Shown here piece after piece: positions 54,119-62,720 of a DNA stretch of 64,000 nucleotides. The stretch's first letter is position 1. Each line of letters opens with the position of its first letter. Position numbers and translations under genes: made by a program. Below the pieces are notes generated by a model that was not told the origin of the DNA, made no database searches, and saw only the letters and a list, made by a program, of their open reading frames with translations. The stretch is from Gimesia aquarii (GTDB taxonomy: Bacteria > Planctomycetota > Planctomycetia > Planctomycetales > Planctomycetaceae): positions 3,597,501-3,661,500 of the forward strand of contig NZ_CP037920.1 in the NCBI RefSeq assembly GCF_007748195.1, in the 5' to 3' direction.

Positions 54119-55387
54119 ATGACTGATTCTGAAAATACGCCTGCCGATGAGTCCGAGTCGAAAAACTCCAATTTGGCTCAGAACAATGTGCCTGCGAGCA
54201 ATAATCAAGGTCCAGAATCTCAAGACTTTTCTGAAGTCGTTGAACAGGTTGTCAATGATGAGGAAGAGCAAATCGTCTGGCTGGCCGATGATCAAGCTGC
54301 ACCTGACCTGGAAACGCGAGTGAACGTACGCCCGCCGGGTCCCGGGTTATTGGAATCAATTGGCTGGATGTTCGGTGTCATTGGTGCGCATTTCGCAGGT
54401 GGTTTGGTTTTTATCGTTGGTGTGTTTGTTTATCTGATTGCCACATCAAAAGTAGGACCAAAGCCCCAGGAAATAAGCAATCAGTTTAAGCAGTTTCTTG
54501 AAGATCATGTTCTCGAGTTAGCGGGAGTCGAACAAGGTGTCTTTGTTTTGATTGTCATGGCGGCAGTCGGATTACGTTTGGGGAGAGGTACTTTTGCAAA
54601 ATTAAACTTGCAACCATTTGCCATTTCCACTGGCTTATTGTTTTTCATTACAGTTCTTCCACTCTCTTTGATTTCAGGAGAACTTTATCGGGTCACTTTT
54701 GATGTTTGGAGTCTCTTTGCTGATCAGTGGCCAGTGTTAAAACAGTTCGATGAAATGAATACGATGGAGGCGGTAAAGCAGATGGCCGAAAACAGTCCCT
54801 TGTGGGCACTGGTCATTGTAATTGCAGTTTTTCCTGCAATTGGCGAAGAATTGGTCTTTCGTGGTGCGATTGGCCGTGGACTTCTGGCACGTTGGGGATT
54901 AATCCCTGGAATTCTGATTACTTCCATAATGTTTGGAATGGTTCATGCGCATCCGGCACATATTGTCGCTGTCATACCGTTGGGTATGTTTATGCATTAT
55001 GTTTACTACGTCACGCGCAGCTTTTGGGCTCCTGTTCTGGTGCATTTTTTGAATAATGCGTTTGCGGTATCCATGGCGAAAGTCGCGACCTCTCTACCAG
55101 AAGAAGCGGCAAAATTAGGTGACGAAACACAGGCCGTCCATCCCATGATAACTTTATCTGCCAGCCTGTTTATCGCCCTTGTTTGCTTTTATTTATGGAA
55201 AACACGTTCGCAATATCGTAAAGAAAATGGTGAGGTGTGGACCCCGGGATACGTTTCAAACGAAAGCCCACCGCCAGATACAAGCATCACGCTGCAACGA
55301 GGTAAAATTACTTACGGAATCTATTATTATATGGCTGCGCTTTTTCTAGTGTTTCTTGGCATGGTACAAATCTTTGGAATTGAATAG
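54119..55387 (+). CDS. CPBP-family intramembrane metalloprotease
   Basis: 422 residues from ATG 54119 (the frame goes on to a TTG at 54065). About 60 acidic, Ser/Asn-rich cytoplasmic residues precede eight or so membrane helices. The Abi/CPBP motifs are PAIGEELVFRGAIGRGLL (EExxxR), FGMVHAHPAHIVAVIPLGMFMHYVY (FxxxH) and LVHFLNNAFAVS (HxxxN/B). The family includes Rce1-type CAAX proteases and bacteriocin-self-immunity proteins. Substrate is unknown. The long acidic tail is unusual. It converges with the cytochrome gene 30 bp away. Confidence 0.9.
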   Translation: MTDSENTPADESESKNSNLAQNNVPASNNQGPESQDFSEVVEQVVNDEEEQIVWLADDQAAPDLETRVNVRPPGPGLLESIGWMFGVIGAHFAGGLVFIVGVFVYLIATSKVGPKPQEISNQFKQFLEDHVLELAGVEQGVFVLIVMAAVGLRLGRGTFAKLNLQPFAISTGLLFFITVLPLSLISGELYRVTFDVWSLFADQWPVLKQFDEMNTMEAVKQMAENSPLWALVIVIAVFPAIGEELVFRGAIGRGLLARWGLIPGILITSIMFGMVHAHPAHIVAVIPLGMFMHYVYYVTRSFWAPVLVHFLNNAFAVSMAKVATSLPEEAAKLGDETQAVHPMITLSASLFIALVCFYLWKTRSQYRKENGEVWTPGYVSNESPPPDTSITLQRGKITYGIYYYMAALFLVFLGMVQIFGIE

Positions 55388-55417
55388 TCTCGAATCCAAA
55401 TAAACAGTTTCCAGGTC

Positions 55418-56767
55418 TTAGAGCGTTTTTAAATATTCCAAAACTGCTTGTTTCTGAGACTGATCTAAATCGTTCGGATAATAATGTCCACTCGCCGATT
55501 TCCCAAATTGTGTTGTATCAAAATAGGTCCGTTTTTCCATTTTGGATAGCTTTTCTGGAAGCGTTGGAAACGATTTGATTTCTAAACCAACTTTGTTGAC
55601 GTCATAACCATTTTCCGTACGTTTCCAAACTTGAGGACGTTCCTCAGGATGCAGCACATGCCACAAAGTTGGCACCGAACCATTGTGAAAATAAGGGGCA
55701 GAAGCCCAAACACCATTCAATGGAGGCGCAACATATCCTCCTGGTGCTTCAACAACTGGATCTTTTCCGAAGCGGGAAAGCCAGCTCTGGTTTAAAGCGG
55801 CACGATACGCAACCGGTAATGAATTCAATCGCGCCGAATCAGTTTGCAAATCATCAATGGATATCGTTTTCTCTGGATAGGTTGAGTTGTCGCCATAAGT
55901 TCCATGGCAGCGCGCACAGTGATGATTAAAGATTTTCTTTCCTTGTTGGGCAAGTTGATTGTCGATGTCCCAGCGATAGTGGGGAGCCTCTAATGACTCA
56001 ATGTAAGCTAGAATGTCAGCAAAATCGGATTCCCAGTTTTTAATTTCACTTGCATTATTTTGTGGCACCAGAATGAACTGCATCAATACCCTGTGATTTT
56101 TTGTGACGAAGGCATCTGTATAAATTTTCTGTTTTCGTTTCACATTCCACCAGGCAGGGGGATCCATATCATGGTGTAATAATTGAGGAATCGAACGGCT
56201 TTTGTCAAAATTCATCTCAGGGTCACGGAGTGAATCAAGAATGACTCCAAAGATGACCGAGTTAGTGGTTCCATGTGTCGTTCCCAATGGCATGCCCAGC
56301 GCAGCCATGTCCAGATGGCTCAATTTCTTGAGTTGCTGAAGTTTCACTTTGCTGACATCTTCCGTGAGTGTGTGTAATGCGACGTGGCTATTCGGCGCAC
56401 CGGGAATTACAGTGCCAGCCACTTTTCCTCCATGACAAGTAAAACAATTCATCACCCATTTTTGTTGAGGAGTTACTACATAGCCTAATGGAGCGGACTT
56501 CGAATCAGGGCGTTCCATGATTCCATAATAGGAATAGATCATCTTGCGGCGTGCTGCGGGTGATGCCTTTTCTGCTTTCTCTTTTAATTCCTCTGGCCAG
56601 ACTTTCCAGAGATCGTCAAAGACTGCTTGATCAAAATCAGGTGGTAAGTACGCTTTTGACGTTAAGAACCGGTATCCCCGATCGACTGAAGATTCTTCCG
56701 CAGATAGTGGAAGTGAGCAACTCAATAATGTCTGAAAAATGCAAATGAAAATGCATAGAAGTCGCAT
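55418..56767 (-). CDS. secreted di-heme c-type cytochrome (peroxidase/RoxA-like)
   Basis: 449 residues. After a signal peptide (LCIFICIFQTLLSCSLPLSA) there are two CxxCH motifs: Cys108-F-T-Cys111-His112 (MNCFTCHGGK) and a second in HHCARCHGTYG near residue 285. The C-terminal part has VWASAPYFHNGSVPTLWHVLHP, found in the RoxA/RoxB and cytochrome c peroxidase-like family. It should carry two c-type hemes outside the cytoplasm. It may transfer electrons or act as an oxygenase; the substrate is not predictable. Confidence 0.82.
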   Translation of the reverse strand: MRLLCIFICIFQTLLSCSLPLSAEESSVDRGYRFLTSKAYLPPDFDQAVFDDLWKVWPEELKEKAEKASPAARRKMIYSYYGIMERPDSKSAPLGYVVTPQQKWVMNCFTCHGGKVAGTVIPGAPNSHVALHTLTEDVSKVKLQQLKKLSHLDMAALGMPLGTTHGTTNSVIFGVILDSLRDPEMNFDKSRSIPQLLHHDMDPPAWWNVKRKQKIYTDAFVTKNHRVLMQFILVPQNNASEIKNWESDFADILAYIESLEAPHYRWDIDNQLAQQGKKIFNHHCARCHGTYGDNSTYPEKTISIDDLQTDSARLNSLPVAYRAALNQSWLSRFGKDPVVEAPGGYVAPPLNGVWASAPYFHNGSVPTLWHVLHPEERPQVWKRTENGYDVNKVGLEIKSFPTLPEKLSKMEKRTYFDTTQFGKSASGHYYPNDLDQSQKQAVLEYLKTL

Positions 56768-57188
56768 TGGTTTTCTCTTTAGAAATTCAAATTAGCTAAA
56801 TTGAAATGACACATTCAATCATACGGTAGTTGCCACTTTTAAACAAAGCTAAGCGAGTTTCGGAGAGAGTAAAGCGATCCTCGTTTAGCATTTCGATGGT
56901 TTTCTTATTTTAGTACCAGTGAGCAAAAAGGCGAGCAGAACCTTAAATATTCAGTCGCATTATTGAGTAGCTGGTTTATGGATGAATTTCACCAAAAGTT
57001 AATAATTATTCCAGATTTTGAGGGGATTTCTTCATCTCAAAGGAGAATCTAAGCGGGAGTATATTCTCAAATAGTGGAATTTCCTTCGATTTAATCCCTG
57101 TTTTTATCTAGGTGATATTTCTCTTTTTTTGAGGGGTCTATTGGTTTTACCTAGGAATTATATTTACTTTTCCCTGGGAGATATATTG
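56768..57188. other. 420-bp intergenic region with an imperfect inverted repeat
   Basis: Upstream of the DUF1559 gene, arms at 56848-56857 and 56880-56889 are complementary over 10 bp with one G-U pair, around a 22-nt loop. There is no T run, so it is more likely a structured 5' element or a protein site than a terminator. Nothing else is seen. Confidence 0.35.
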
Positions 57189-58127
57189 ATGAGAAAGCAC
57201 TTACGTGGTTTCACGCTGATTGAATTACTCGTGGTCATTGCCATCATAGCTATTCTGATCGCACTGCTTTTGCCAGCTGTGCAGCAGGCACGGGAAGCAG
57301 CTCGAAGATCTCAATGTAAAAACAATCTAAAACAACTGGGAATTGCGTTTCATAATTATCACGAGACACACAGTGTTCTCCCGGCTGCTGCGTATTGCAG
57401 TGGATCTTCTGGAATTGCTCATTGTCATACCTGGCTCGAATCGTTGTTACCGTTTATCGAACATTCGACACTTTATAATCAGATTGACTTTTCAGTGCCG
57501 AATCACCAAGGGCCAAATCCGGCAGCACTTAACGACTGGAAAACAGGGGTTTTGATGTGCCCCTCCGATCCTGAGAGTGGACTTTACCCAAACTCTCGCG
57601 AAGCAGGTTATACACCAGGTGCGGGCAACTCACTTGGGGCCAATTATAAACTCTGTGCAGGGCCGTTACATATGAATATTTGCCCCATTCCAGCACTAAC
57701 GCCTAACATCAACTGCAAGAGTACCGGAGGAGCACGTGCAAGTGTTGAAGCTCCCGGAATGTTTAATGGTGGTCGTATTTCTTACAAATTCAAAGATTGC
57801 ACTGATGGCACGACGAATACATTTTTGATCGGAGAAGTTTTACCAATCTATAGCTCCTTCAATATGTATTTTGCATCGCATATGCATATCGGCACGACGA
57901 ATCCTCCTCCTAACTATTTTAAAACCTATACAGCCTGTCCCAAGTCCAGAGATGCACGAGTCGATACCTGCTATGCCCATATGGGGGGCTATATGAGCAA
58001 CCATGTCGGTGGAGTTCATATGTGTCTGGCAGATGGTAGTGTGCGGTTTGTTAGTGAGAACATTGATTACGCAACGTGGAACTACCTGGGAGATAAAAAT
58101 GATAAGCAACCCCTAGGTGAGTTTTGA
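57189..58127 (+). CDS. DUF1559 protein with prepilin-type N-terminus
   Basis: 312 residues from ATG 57189 (GGGAG eight bases upstream). The N-terminus [29 protein letters not shown] is a class III signal with Gly-Phe cleavage. [28 protein letters not shown] follows, the opening of the very abundant planctomycete DUF1559 family. The family's H-x9-DG motif near the C-terminus is visible in [14 protein letters not shown]. Cleavage by a prepilin peptidase and assembly as a pilin-like or surface protein is inferred. It is followed 66 bp later by a lipoprotein gene, the usual pairing. Confidence 0.93.
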   Translation: MRKHLRGFTLIELLVVIAIIAILIALLLPAVQQAREAARRSQCKNNLKQLGIAFHNYHETHSVLPAAAYCSGSSGIAHCHTWLESLLPFIEHSTLYNQIDFSVPNHQGPNPAALNDWKTGVLMCPSDPESGLYPNSREAGYTPGAGNSLGANYKLCAGPLHMNICPIPALTPNINCKSTGGARASVEAPGMFNGGRISYKFKDCTDGTTNTFLIGEVLPIYSSFNMYFASHMHIGTTNPPPNYFKTYTACPKSRDARVDTCYAHMGGYMSNHVGGVHMCLADGSVRFVSENIDYATWNYLGDKNDKQPLGEF

Positions 58128-58193
58128 CCAAAACACCTGGGTATGTGAGATGTCTGGAAATTTATTGTGAATTTTGCGGAGAGATATCATTTC

Positions 58194-58658
58194 ATGAAGC
58201 ATCAAGGATCTCGCTTACAAATACTGAAGTGTTCTTTTTTCATAGCGCCATTTCTTTCTGTCCTGTTGGTGGGATGCGGTGGAAACGAAAAGCCTGAAAC
58301 AACTCTGGTCTCGGGGCTCGTCACGCTTGACGGAAAACCGTTGTCAAAAGGGACGGTTACTTTTCAGTCAAAATCAAGAGGTGAAGGAACTTTGAATCGC
58401 CCTGCCATTGGTCAGATTGATGAAAATGGTCGTGTCCAGTTATCAACCTTCGAAGAGGGAGATGGTGTGTTACCTGGGAACTATACGGTCGTCATCACAG
58501 CTTTTGATAACGATCCTTCTGTCGAAGAGTATGCCGCTGGTGCACAAAGGAAATCTCTGATTCCGGAAAAGTATAGTAATCCGCTGACATCGGGATTAGA
58601 AGCAGTGGTTACTGAAGGCGAAAATGAATTTACATTTGATCTTCATCAAAAAAAATAA
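58194..58658 (+). CDS. transthyretin/carboxypeptidase-regulatory-like lipoprotein
   Basis: 154 residues from ATG 58194 with GGAGAG about ten bases upstream. The lipobox is LLVGC with Cys about 26, followed by GGNEKPETT. The mature part is one Ig-like/beta-sandwich domain: VSGLVTLDGKPLSKGTVTFQS, AIGQIDENGRVQLSTF and LPGNYTVVITAFD, the pattern of carboxypeptidase regulatory-like (transthyretin-like) domains. In planctomycetes such lipoproteins commonly follow DUF1559 genes, as here. A role in anchoring or assembling the pseudopilin-like partner is a hypothesis. Confidence 0.82.
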   Translation: MKHQGSRLQILKCSFFIAPFLSVLLVGCGGNEKPETTLVSGLVTLDGKPLSKGTVTFQSKSRGEGTLNRPAIGQIDENGRVQLSTFEEGDGVLPGNYTVVITAFDNDPSVEEYAAGAQRKSLIPEKYSNPLTSGLEAVVTEGENEFTFDLHQKK

Positions 58659-58714
58659 TGAGAATTCAGTTTATTTGAATAGCTTCGCATAATCACGATT
58701 CTATGAATTAATCC

Positions 58715-59539
58715 CTAAGGCAAAAATGGAAATAACGTTTTGACGTTTTCCTCTGTTAAAGGAGATCCATATTCACATGGCTCGAATGCTTCGATGAGTT
58801 GGATTTCCTGACCACGTTTTTTGCCATAAGTTTCGATGATTAGTTCACGATGCTGATCGGCCAACGGTCCGATTCGCTCTCGCATTTTGCTACTTAACCA
58901 GACTTTTCGTTCTGATGGATTGGCAGGCACTTCATGTTCATGAAAATGATTATATGGCAACCAGTCATAAAACTGGGAACGATGGCAATCGAGCGCGTCA
59001 ATCAACTTGTCCCACACAGGCTCTACATCGACCACAACTGTAGGAGAGAAAGGGTAGGGACGTGTAAAATGATCTGAGAGATATGCAATCACCGGGTTTT
59101 TTCGTAACGCAGGGACTTCGGGAACAATCGGAGGAACTGTTACCATATAAGCAGCATCACAAACCAACTGTGATGTATAACGGTGGTCAGGATGATAATC
59201 ATTCGGGCGATGTGTCAAAATTAAATCGGGATCAAATTGGCGAATCAGACGAATGATTTCAAAACGGGCTTCAATGGTCGGTTGTAAATAGCCATCTCGA
59301 TTTCCCAGGACTTCATATTCTATTCCGAGCGCATTTCCGGCCGCTGTAGCCTCAGCCCGACGAATTTCGGCTAGTTCGGTCCCTGAAAGTCTTTGATGCC
59401 CAGATTCTCCGTTCGTCACACTCACAAACTTCACACTGTGACCTGCCTGTTGATATAAGGACGCAGTTCCCCCCGCTTTGATATCGCAATCATCTGGATG
59501 AGCACCAAAAATCAGGATTCGTAACGATTGATCTGCCAT
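58715..59539 (-). CDS. PIG-L-family (LmbE-like) de-N-acetylase
   Basis: 274 residues. The metal site has HPDD at residues 14-17 in FGAHPDDCDIKAGG, and a second His in HRPNDYHPDHRYTSQLV. These are PIG-L/LmbE family hallmarks, seen in BshB and MshB, which deacetylate GlcNAc conjugates. VTNGESGHQRL and EIRRAEATAAGNALG also fit. Bacillithiol biosynthesis is only one possibility; substrate is not assignable. The end of the protein (CEYGSPLTEENVKTLFPFLP) is unremarkable. It is divergent from nadA. Confidence 0.88.
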   Translation of the reverse strand: MADQSLRILIFGAHPDDCDIKAGGTASLYQQAGHSVKFVSVTNGESGHQRLSGTELAEIRRAEATAAGNALGIEYEVLGNRDGYLQPTIEARFEIIRLIRQFDPDLILTHRPNDYHPDHRYTSQLVCDAAYMVTVPPIVPEVPALRKNPVIAYLSDHFTRPYPFSPTVVVDVEPVWDKLIDALDCHRSQFYDWLPYNHFHEHEVPANPSERKVWLSSKMRERIGPLADQHRELIIETYGKKRGQEIQLIEAFEPCEYGSPLTEENVKTLFPFLP

Positions 59540-59741
59540 GGAGTTCTAAACCTTCATATTGTTAGATAGAATTGCAAACATGATCCAGGATCGTGGTCAT
59601 GTAATCAAATCATATTAGTTGTACATAAAGTACTTTAAATTCACTAGTATGAGTTCAATAATGGTATTGAACACACGACCTGTCGAGCGTGTCAATCAGA
59701 TACAGAAAATTGAATTGTTGCTTAACTGAAGGTATGAGCAG

Positions 59742-60731
59742 ATGTCATTACCCATGATGGATAATAGTGAAGAAGTCTATGAAGATCCCCTTGATCTAAT
59801 GGATGAAATCGAAGAGCTCAAAAAAGAAAAAGACGCCACACTATTAGCACACTTTTACATAGACGGTGAAATACAGGAAATCGCTGATTTTACGGGCGAT
59901 AGCCTGAAATTGGCTCGTGATGCCGTCACAGTCAAAACTTCGACCATTGTTTTCTCAGGTGTCCATTTCATGGCGGAATCGACCAAGATTCTGAGCCCAG
60001 AAAAGAAAGTACTTTTGCCGGATCTTAATGCGGGTTGTTCTCTAGCCGAAAGCTGTCAGTTTGGCGACTTGGATTCATTTCAAAAAAAACTGAAGGCAGA
60101 GGGCCGCGATTTCGAGACAGTTGCCTATATTAACACAAGTGCCAAAGTAAAAAGCCTCTGTGACTGGATTGTCACCAGTGGTAACGCACGTGAAATCATT
60201 GACCGTGTACCACAAGGGAAAGAAATCTTATTCGTACCAGACCAACATCTCGGACGTTACCTGATGGAAGTTACGGGACGGGAAATGATTCTCTGGCCAG
60301 GTTCCTGTATGGTGCATGAAATTTTCAGTGTGCAAGGTTTGTTGCGTGCCAAAAAGAACAATCCAGGTTCCCTTGTGCTGGCTCATCCGGAATGTCCCCA
60401 TAAGATTCTGGAAGTCTCTGATTTCATTGGGGGGACAGAAAAACTGCGGCAATATGTGATGTCGATTAAAGAACCGGGCACTTTTTTAATTGCCACCGAA
60501 GCGAACATGATTCACCCACTGGAAAAATCGGCACCACATCATACTTATATTCCGGTTCCAGGAATTATTTCTTCGTCAGGCGAAACTTGCGCCTGTAATC
60601 GTTGTCCACACATGGCTCTCAATACATTACAGAAAGTCCGAGACTGCTTGAAACATGGCAAGCCAGAGATCGAATGGCAGCCATACTTCGATCAGGCCAA
60701 GGAGGTCTTGCAACGTAGTTTGCTTCAATAA
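59742..60731 (+). CDS. nadA: quinolinate synthase NadA
   Basis: 329 residues. A 4Fe-4S enzyme that condenses iminoaspartate with dihydroxyacetone phosphate to quinolinate in de novo NAD synthesis. The three cluster cysteines are in [22 protein letters not shown] and the [14 protein letters not shown] block. Also present are [24 protein letters not shown] and [13 protein letters not shown]. The length fits the short NadA group. AAGGT upstream supports the ATG at 59742. No nadB or nadC is adjacent in the window. Confidence 0.96.
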   Translation: MSLPMMDNSEEVYEDPLDLMDEIEELKKEKDATLLAHFYIDGEIQEIADFTGDSLKLARDAVTVKTSTIVFSGVHFMAESTKILSPEKKVLLPDLNAGCSLAESCQFGDLDSFQKKLKAEGRDFETVAYINTSAKVKSLCDWIVTSGNAREIIDRVPQGKEILFVPDQHLGRYLMEVTGREMILWPGSCMVHEIFSVQGLLRAKKNNPGSLVLAHPECPHKILEVSDFIGGTEKLRQYVMSIKEPGTFLIATEANMIHPLEKSAPHHTYIPVPGIISSSGETCACNRCPHMALNTLQKVRDCLKHGKPEIEWQPYFDQAKEVLQRSLLQ

Positions 60732-60835
60732 ATCAGACTGCGGTATTTGCCTTCTAAATGTGCTTCTTTTCTAGGCAACTTGCTCATTTCTTGCATAAAA
60801 ATCTTCATGCCGTCTGCAGAATTAATATTTTTGCC

Positions 60836-60861
60836 CAATAGAAAAGGACGTTTTTCTATTG
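60836..60861. promoter_or_regulatory. 10-bp perfect inverted repeat, candidate activator site
   Basis: CAATAGAAAA (60836-60845) and TTTTCTATTG (60852-60861) are exact complements with a 6-bp spacer. The element lies about 80 bp upstream of the sigma-54 -24 box, a typical distance for an enhancer-binding protein. Alternatively it could act as a hairpin ending nadA transcripts, although no T run follows. Confidence 0.45.
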
Positions 60862-60927
60862 TAATTTGACGTTATTCCATCTCAGCTTGGGTAGGACTTC
60901 TTTTATTAGGTTAGTTGACTTATTTTT

Positions 60928-60942
60928 TGGCACATTCTTTGC
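60928..60942 (+). promoter_or_regulatory. sigma-54 promoter (TGGCAC-N5-TTGC)
   Basis: TGGCAC at 60928-60933, five bases, then TTGC at 60939-60942, matching the -24/-12 consensus exactly. The predicted start lies near 60954, giving a leader of about 330 nt before the transporter ATG. Nitrate assimilation genes are often sigma-54 dependent, which fits the downstream genes. Confidence 0.75.
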
Positions 60943-61280
60943 CTTTCCTTAACATTCATAAAATCAAATCTCATAGGGTCTAGCATCTATTGAGGTTGAA
61001 TCAGGGTGATCTCTCCTGCGCTCACGGAGTATCAGTCACAAAAATTTAATAGAAGTGACATCTACAAAAGAAACTCAGACTGAATTAACTATCATCGCAA
61101 GTTCTTCGTGTGGCGCTCTCCCTAAACTTGCCAAACAATAGCAGGCCTTTTCATTCTTTTATTGCTTTGAATTGAGATACCCTTGCGCGCCGTTCATCTC
61201 TGATCGATTCGTTCAATATTTCTCAATGGTTAAACGATTGAAAATTCCAAAAGTAGCTGCAAAAAGAAAGCACAACGGAA

Positions 61281-62660
61281 ATGGAAATTCAAAATAAAGC
61301 AACCAGGATTAATCTATTCAATTTTTCGACTCCGCAAATGCGTGCATTTCATATGTCCTGGTTTGCATTCTTTCTTTGCTTCTTCGCCTGGTTCGGTATT
61401 GCTCCCTTGATGAAGGTGGTCCGGGAAGAGATGCTCCTGACAAAAGAGCAAATTGGCTGGTGTATCATTGGTTCTGTTGCAATTACAGTCATTGCTCGGC
61501 TCTTTATCGGCTGGCTCTGTGATCAAATTGGGCCGCGTTTGTCTTATACATGGCTATTGATTTTGGGTTCTCTGCCTGTGATGGGAATTGGATTCGCCCA
61601 CGACTATACCACTTTTCTGATGTTCCGAATTGCCATTGGTGCGATTGGGGCTTCGTTTGTGATTACACAGTACCATACCTCAATTATGTTTGCCCCGAAT
61701 TGTGTCGGAACTGCCAATGCCACTTCTGCTGGCTGGGGAAACCTGGGAGGGGGAGTCACACAGCTTGTGATGCCACTCATATTCACTCTGTTTATCGGAG
61801 TATTGGGATTCAGTGATTCCTTAGGTTGGCGTGCTTCCATGTTTGTAGCTGGTCTGATTTGTGCTTTAACAGGTGTTGCTTATTACTTCTTGACACAAGA
61901 TACACCAGATGGAAATTTTAAAGAATTGCGTGCTGCTGGGAAGTTGCCTCAAAAAGCAAATAACAAAGGAAAGTTTTGGACTGCCTGTAAAGATCATCGA
62001 GTTTGGGCACTGTTTGTCATCTACGGTGCCTGCTTTGGAATTGAACTTACGATTAACAATATCGCTGCACTCTATTTTCTGGACCACTTTGATTACTTCC
62101 AGGATATGGAAACAGCACACGCGATCAAAATGGCTGGTTTGTTTGCTGGTATGTTTGGTTTGATGAATATTTTTGCCCGCACTCTGGGTGGACTTTTTGG
62201 TGACCGGTTTGGAGAAAAATGGGGGCTTAGTGGACGAGTCAAGTGGTTATTTGTTGTGATTTTCTGCGAAGGTATCGCACTGATGCTCTTTTCACAGATG
62301 AGTATTCTTGTGATGGCGTTACCCGCTCTCATTATCTTCAGCCTATTCGTCCAAATGTCCGAAGGTGCCACTTATTCTGTGGTTCCGTTTATTAATCCCA
62401 AAGCGTTGGGGGCCGTTTCCGGTATTGTGGGAGCCGGTGGAAATGCAGGGGCCGTTGCAGCCGGTTTTCTGTTCAAAACACATGCAATTACCTGGCCAAC
62501 TGCCTTGTTTATTATTGGAGCGATTGTGACGTGCTGTTCCTTCTTGACCTTCATTGTGCGGTTTAGTGAAGAAACGGAAGAAGAAGTACGACTCGCTCAT
62601 GAATTAGCAGTGACTGCCAGAAGTGGAGAGAAAGAGCTTGCTACAGCCATAGGTAATTAA
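61281..62660 (+). CDS. nitrate/nitrite transporter (NarK/NasA-type MFS)
   Basis: 459 residues with about twelve membrane helices. MFS signature elements such as GWLCDQIGPRLSY appear after the second helix. The nitrate-specific glycine motifs are GWGNLGGGVTQLVMPLIF and GAGGNAGAVAAGFLF, both close to the NarK signatures. LGGLFGDRFGEK is the repeat of the loop motif in the second half. It is followed 60 bp later by nirB, so uptake plus assimilation is inferred. A NasA-type role is more likely than respiratory NarK because of the sigma-54 promoter and nirB. Confidence 0.9.
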   Translation: MEIQNKATRINLFNFSTPQMRAFHMSWFAFFLCFFAWFGIAPLMKVVREEMLLTKEQIGWCIIGSVAITVIARLFIGWLCDQIGPRLSYTWLLILGSLPVMGIGFAHDYTTFLMFRIAIGAIGASFVITQYHTSIMFAPNCVGTANATSAGWGNLGGGVTQLVMPLIFTLFIGVLGFSDSLGWRASMFVAGLICALTGVAYYFLTQDTPDGNFKELRAAGKLPQKANNKGKFWTACKDHRVWALFVIYGACFGIELTINNIAALYFLDHFDYFQDMETAHAIKMAGLFAGMFGLMNIFARTLGGLFGDRFGEKWGLSGRVKWLFVVIFCEGIALMLFSQMSILVMALPALIIFSLFVQMSEGATYSVVPFINPKALGAVSGIVGAGGNAGAVAAGFLFKTHAITWPTALFIIGAIVTCCSFLTFIVRFSEETEEEVRLAHELAVTARSGEKELATAIGN

Positions 62661-62720
62661 AAAGCTTATGTGACTCTGCGAATAACAAATTAAGTGCTCT
62701 GAGTAAAAGGTGGATTCACT

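Larger units (their letters stand above)
60732..61280. other. 550-bp regulatory region before the nitrate operon
   Basis: The region between nadA and the transporter gene contains an inverted repeat (60836-60861), a sigma-54 promoter motif (60928-60942) and a long leader to 61280. Within the leader a CTCC...GGAG pairing (61013-61029) gives a weak hairpin. No tRNA or ORF is convincing. Confidence 0.5.
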
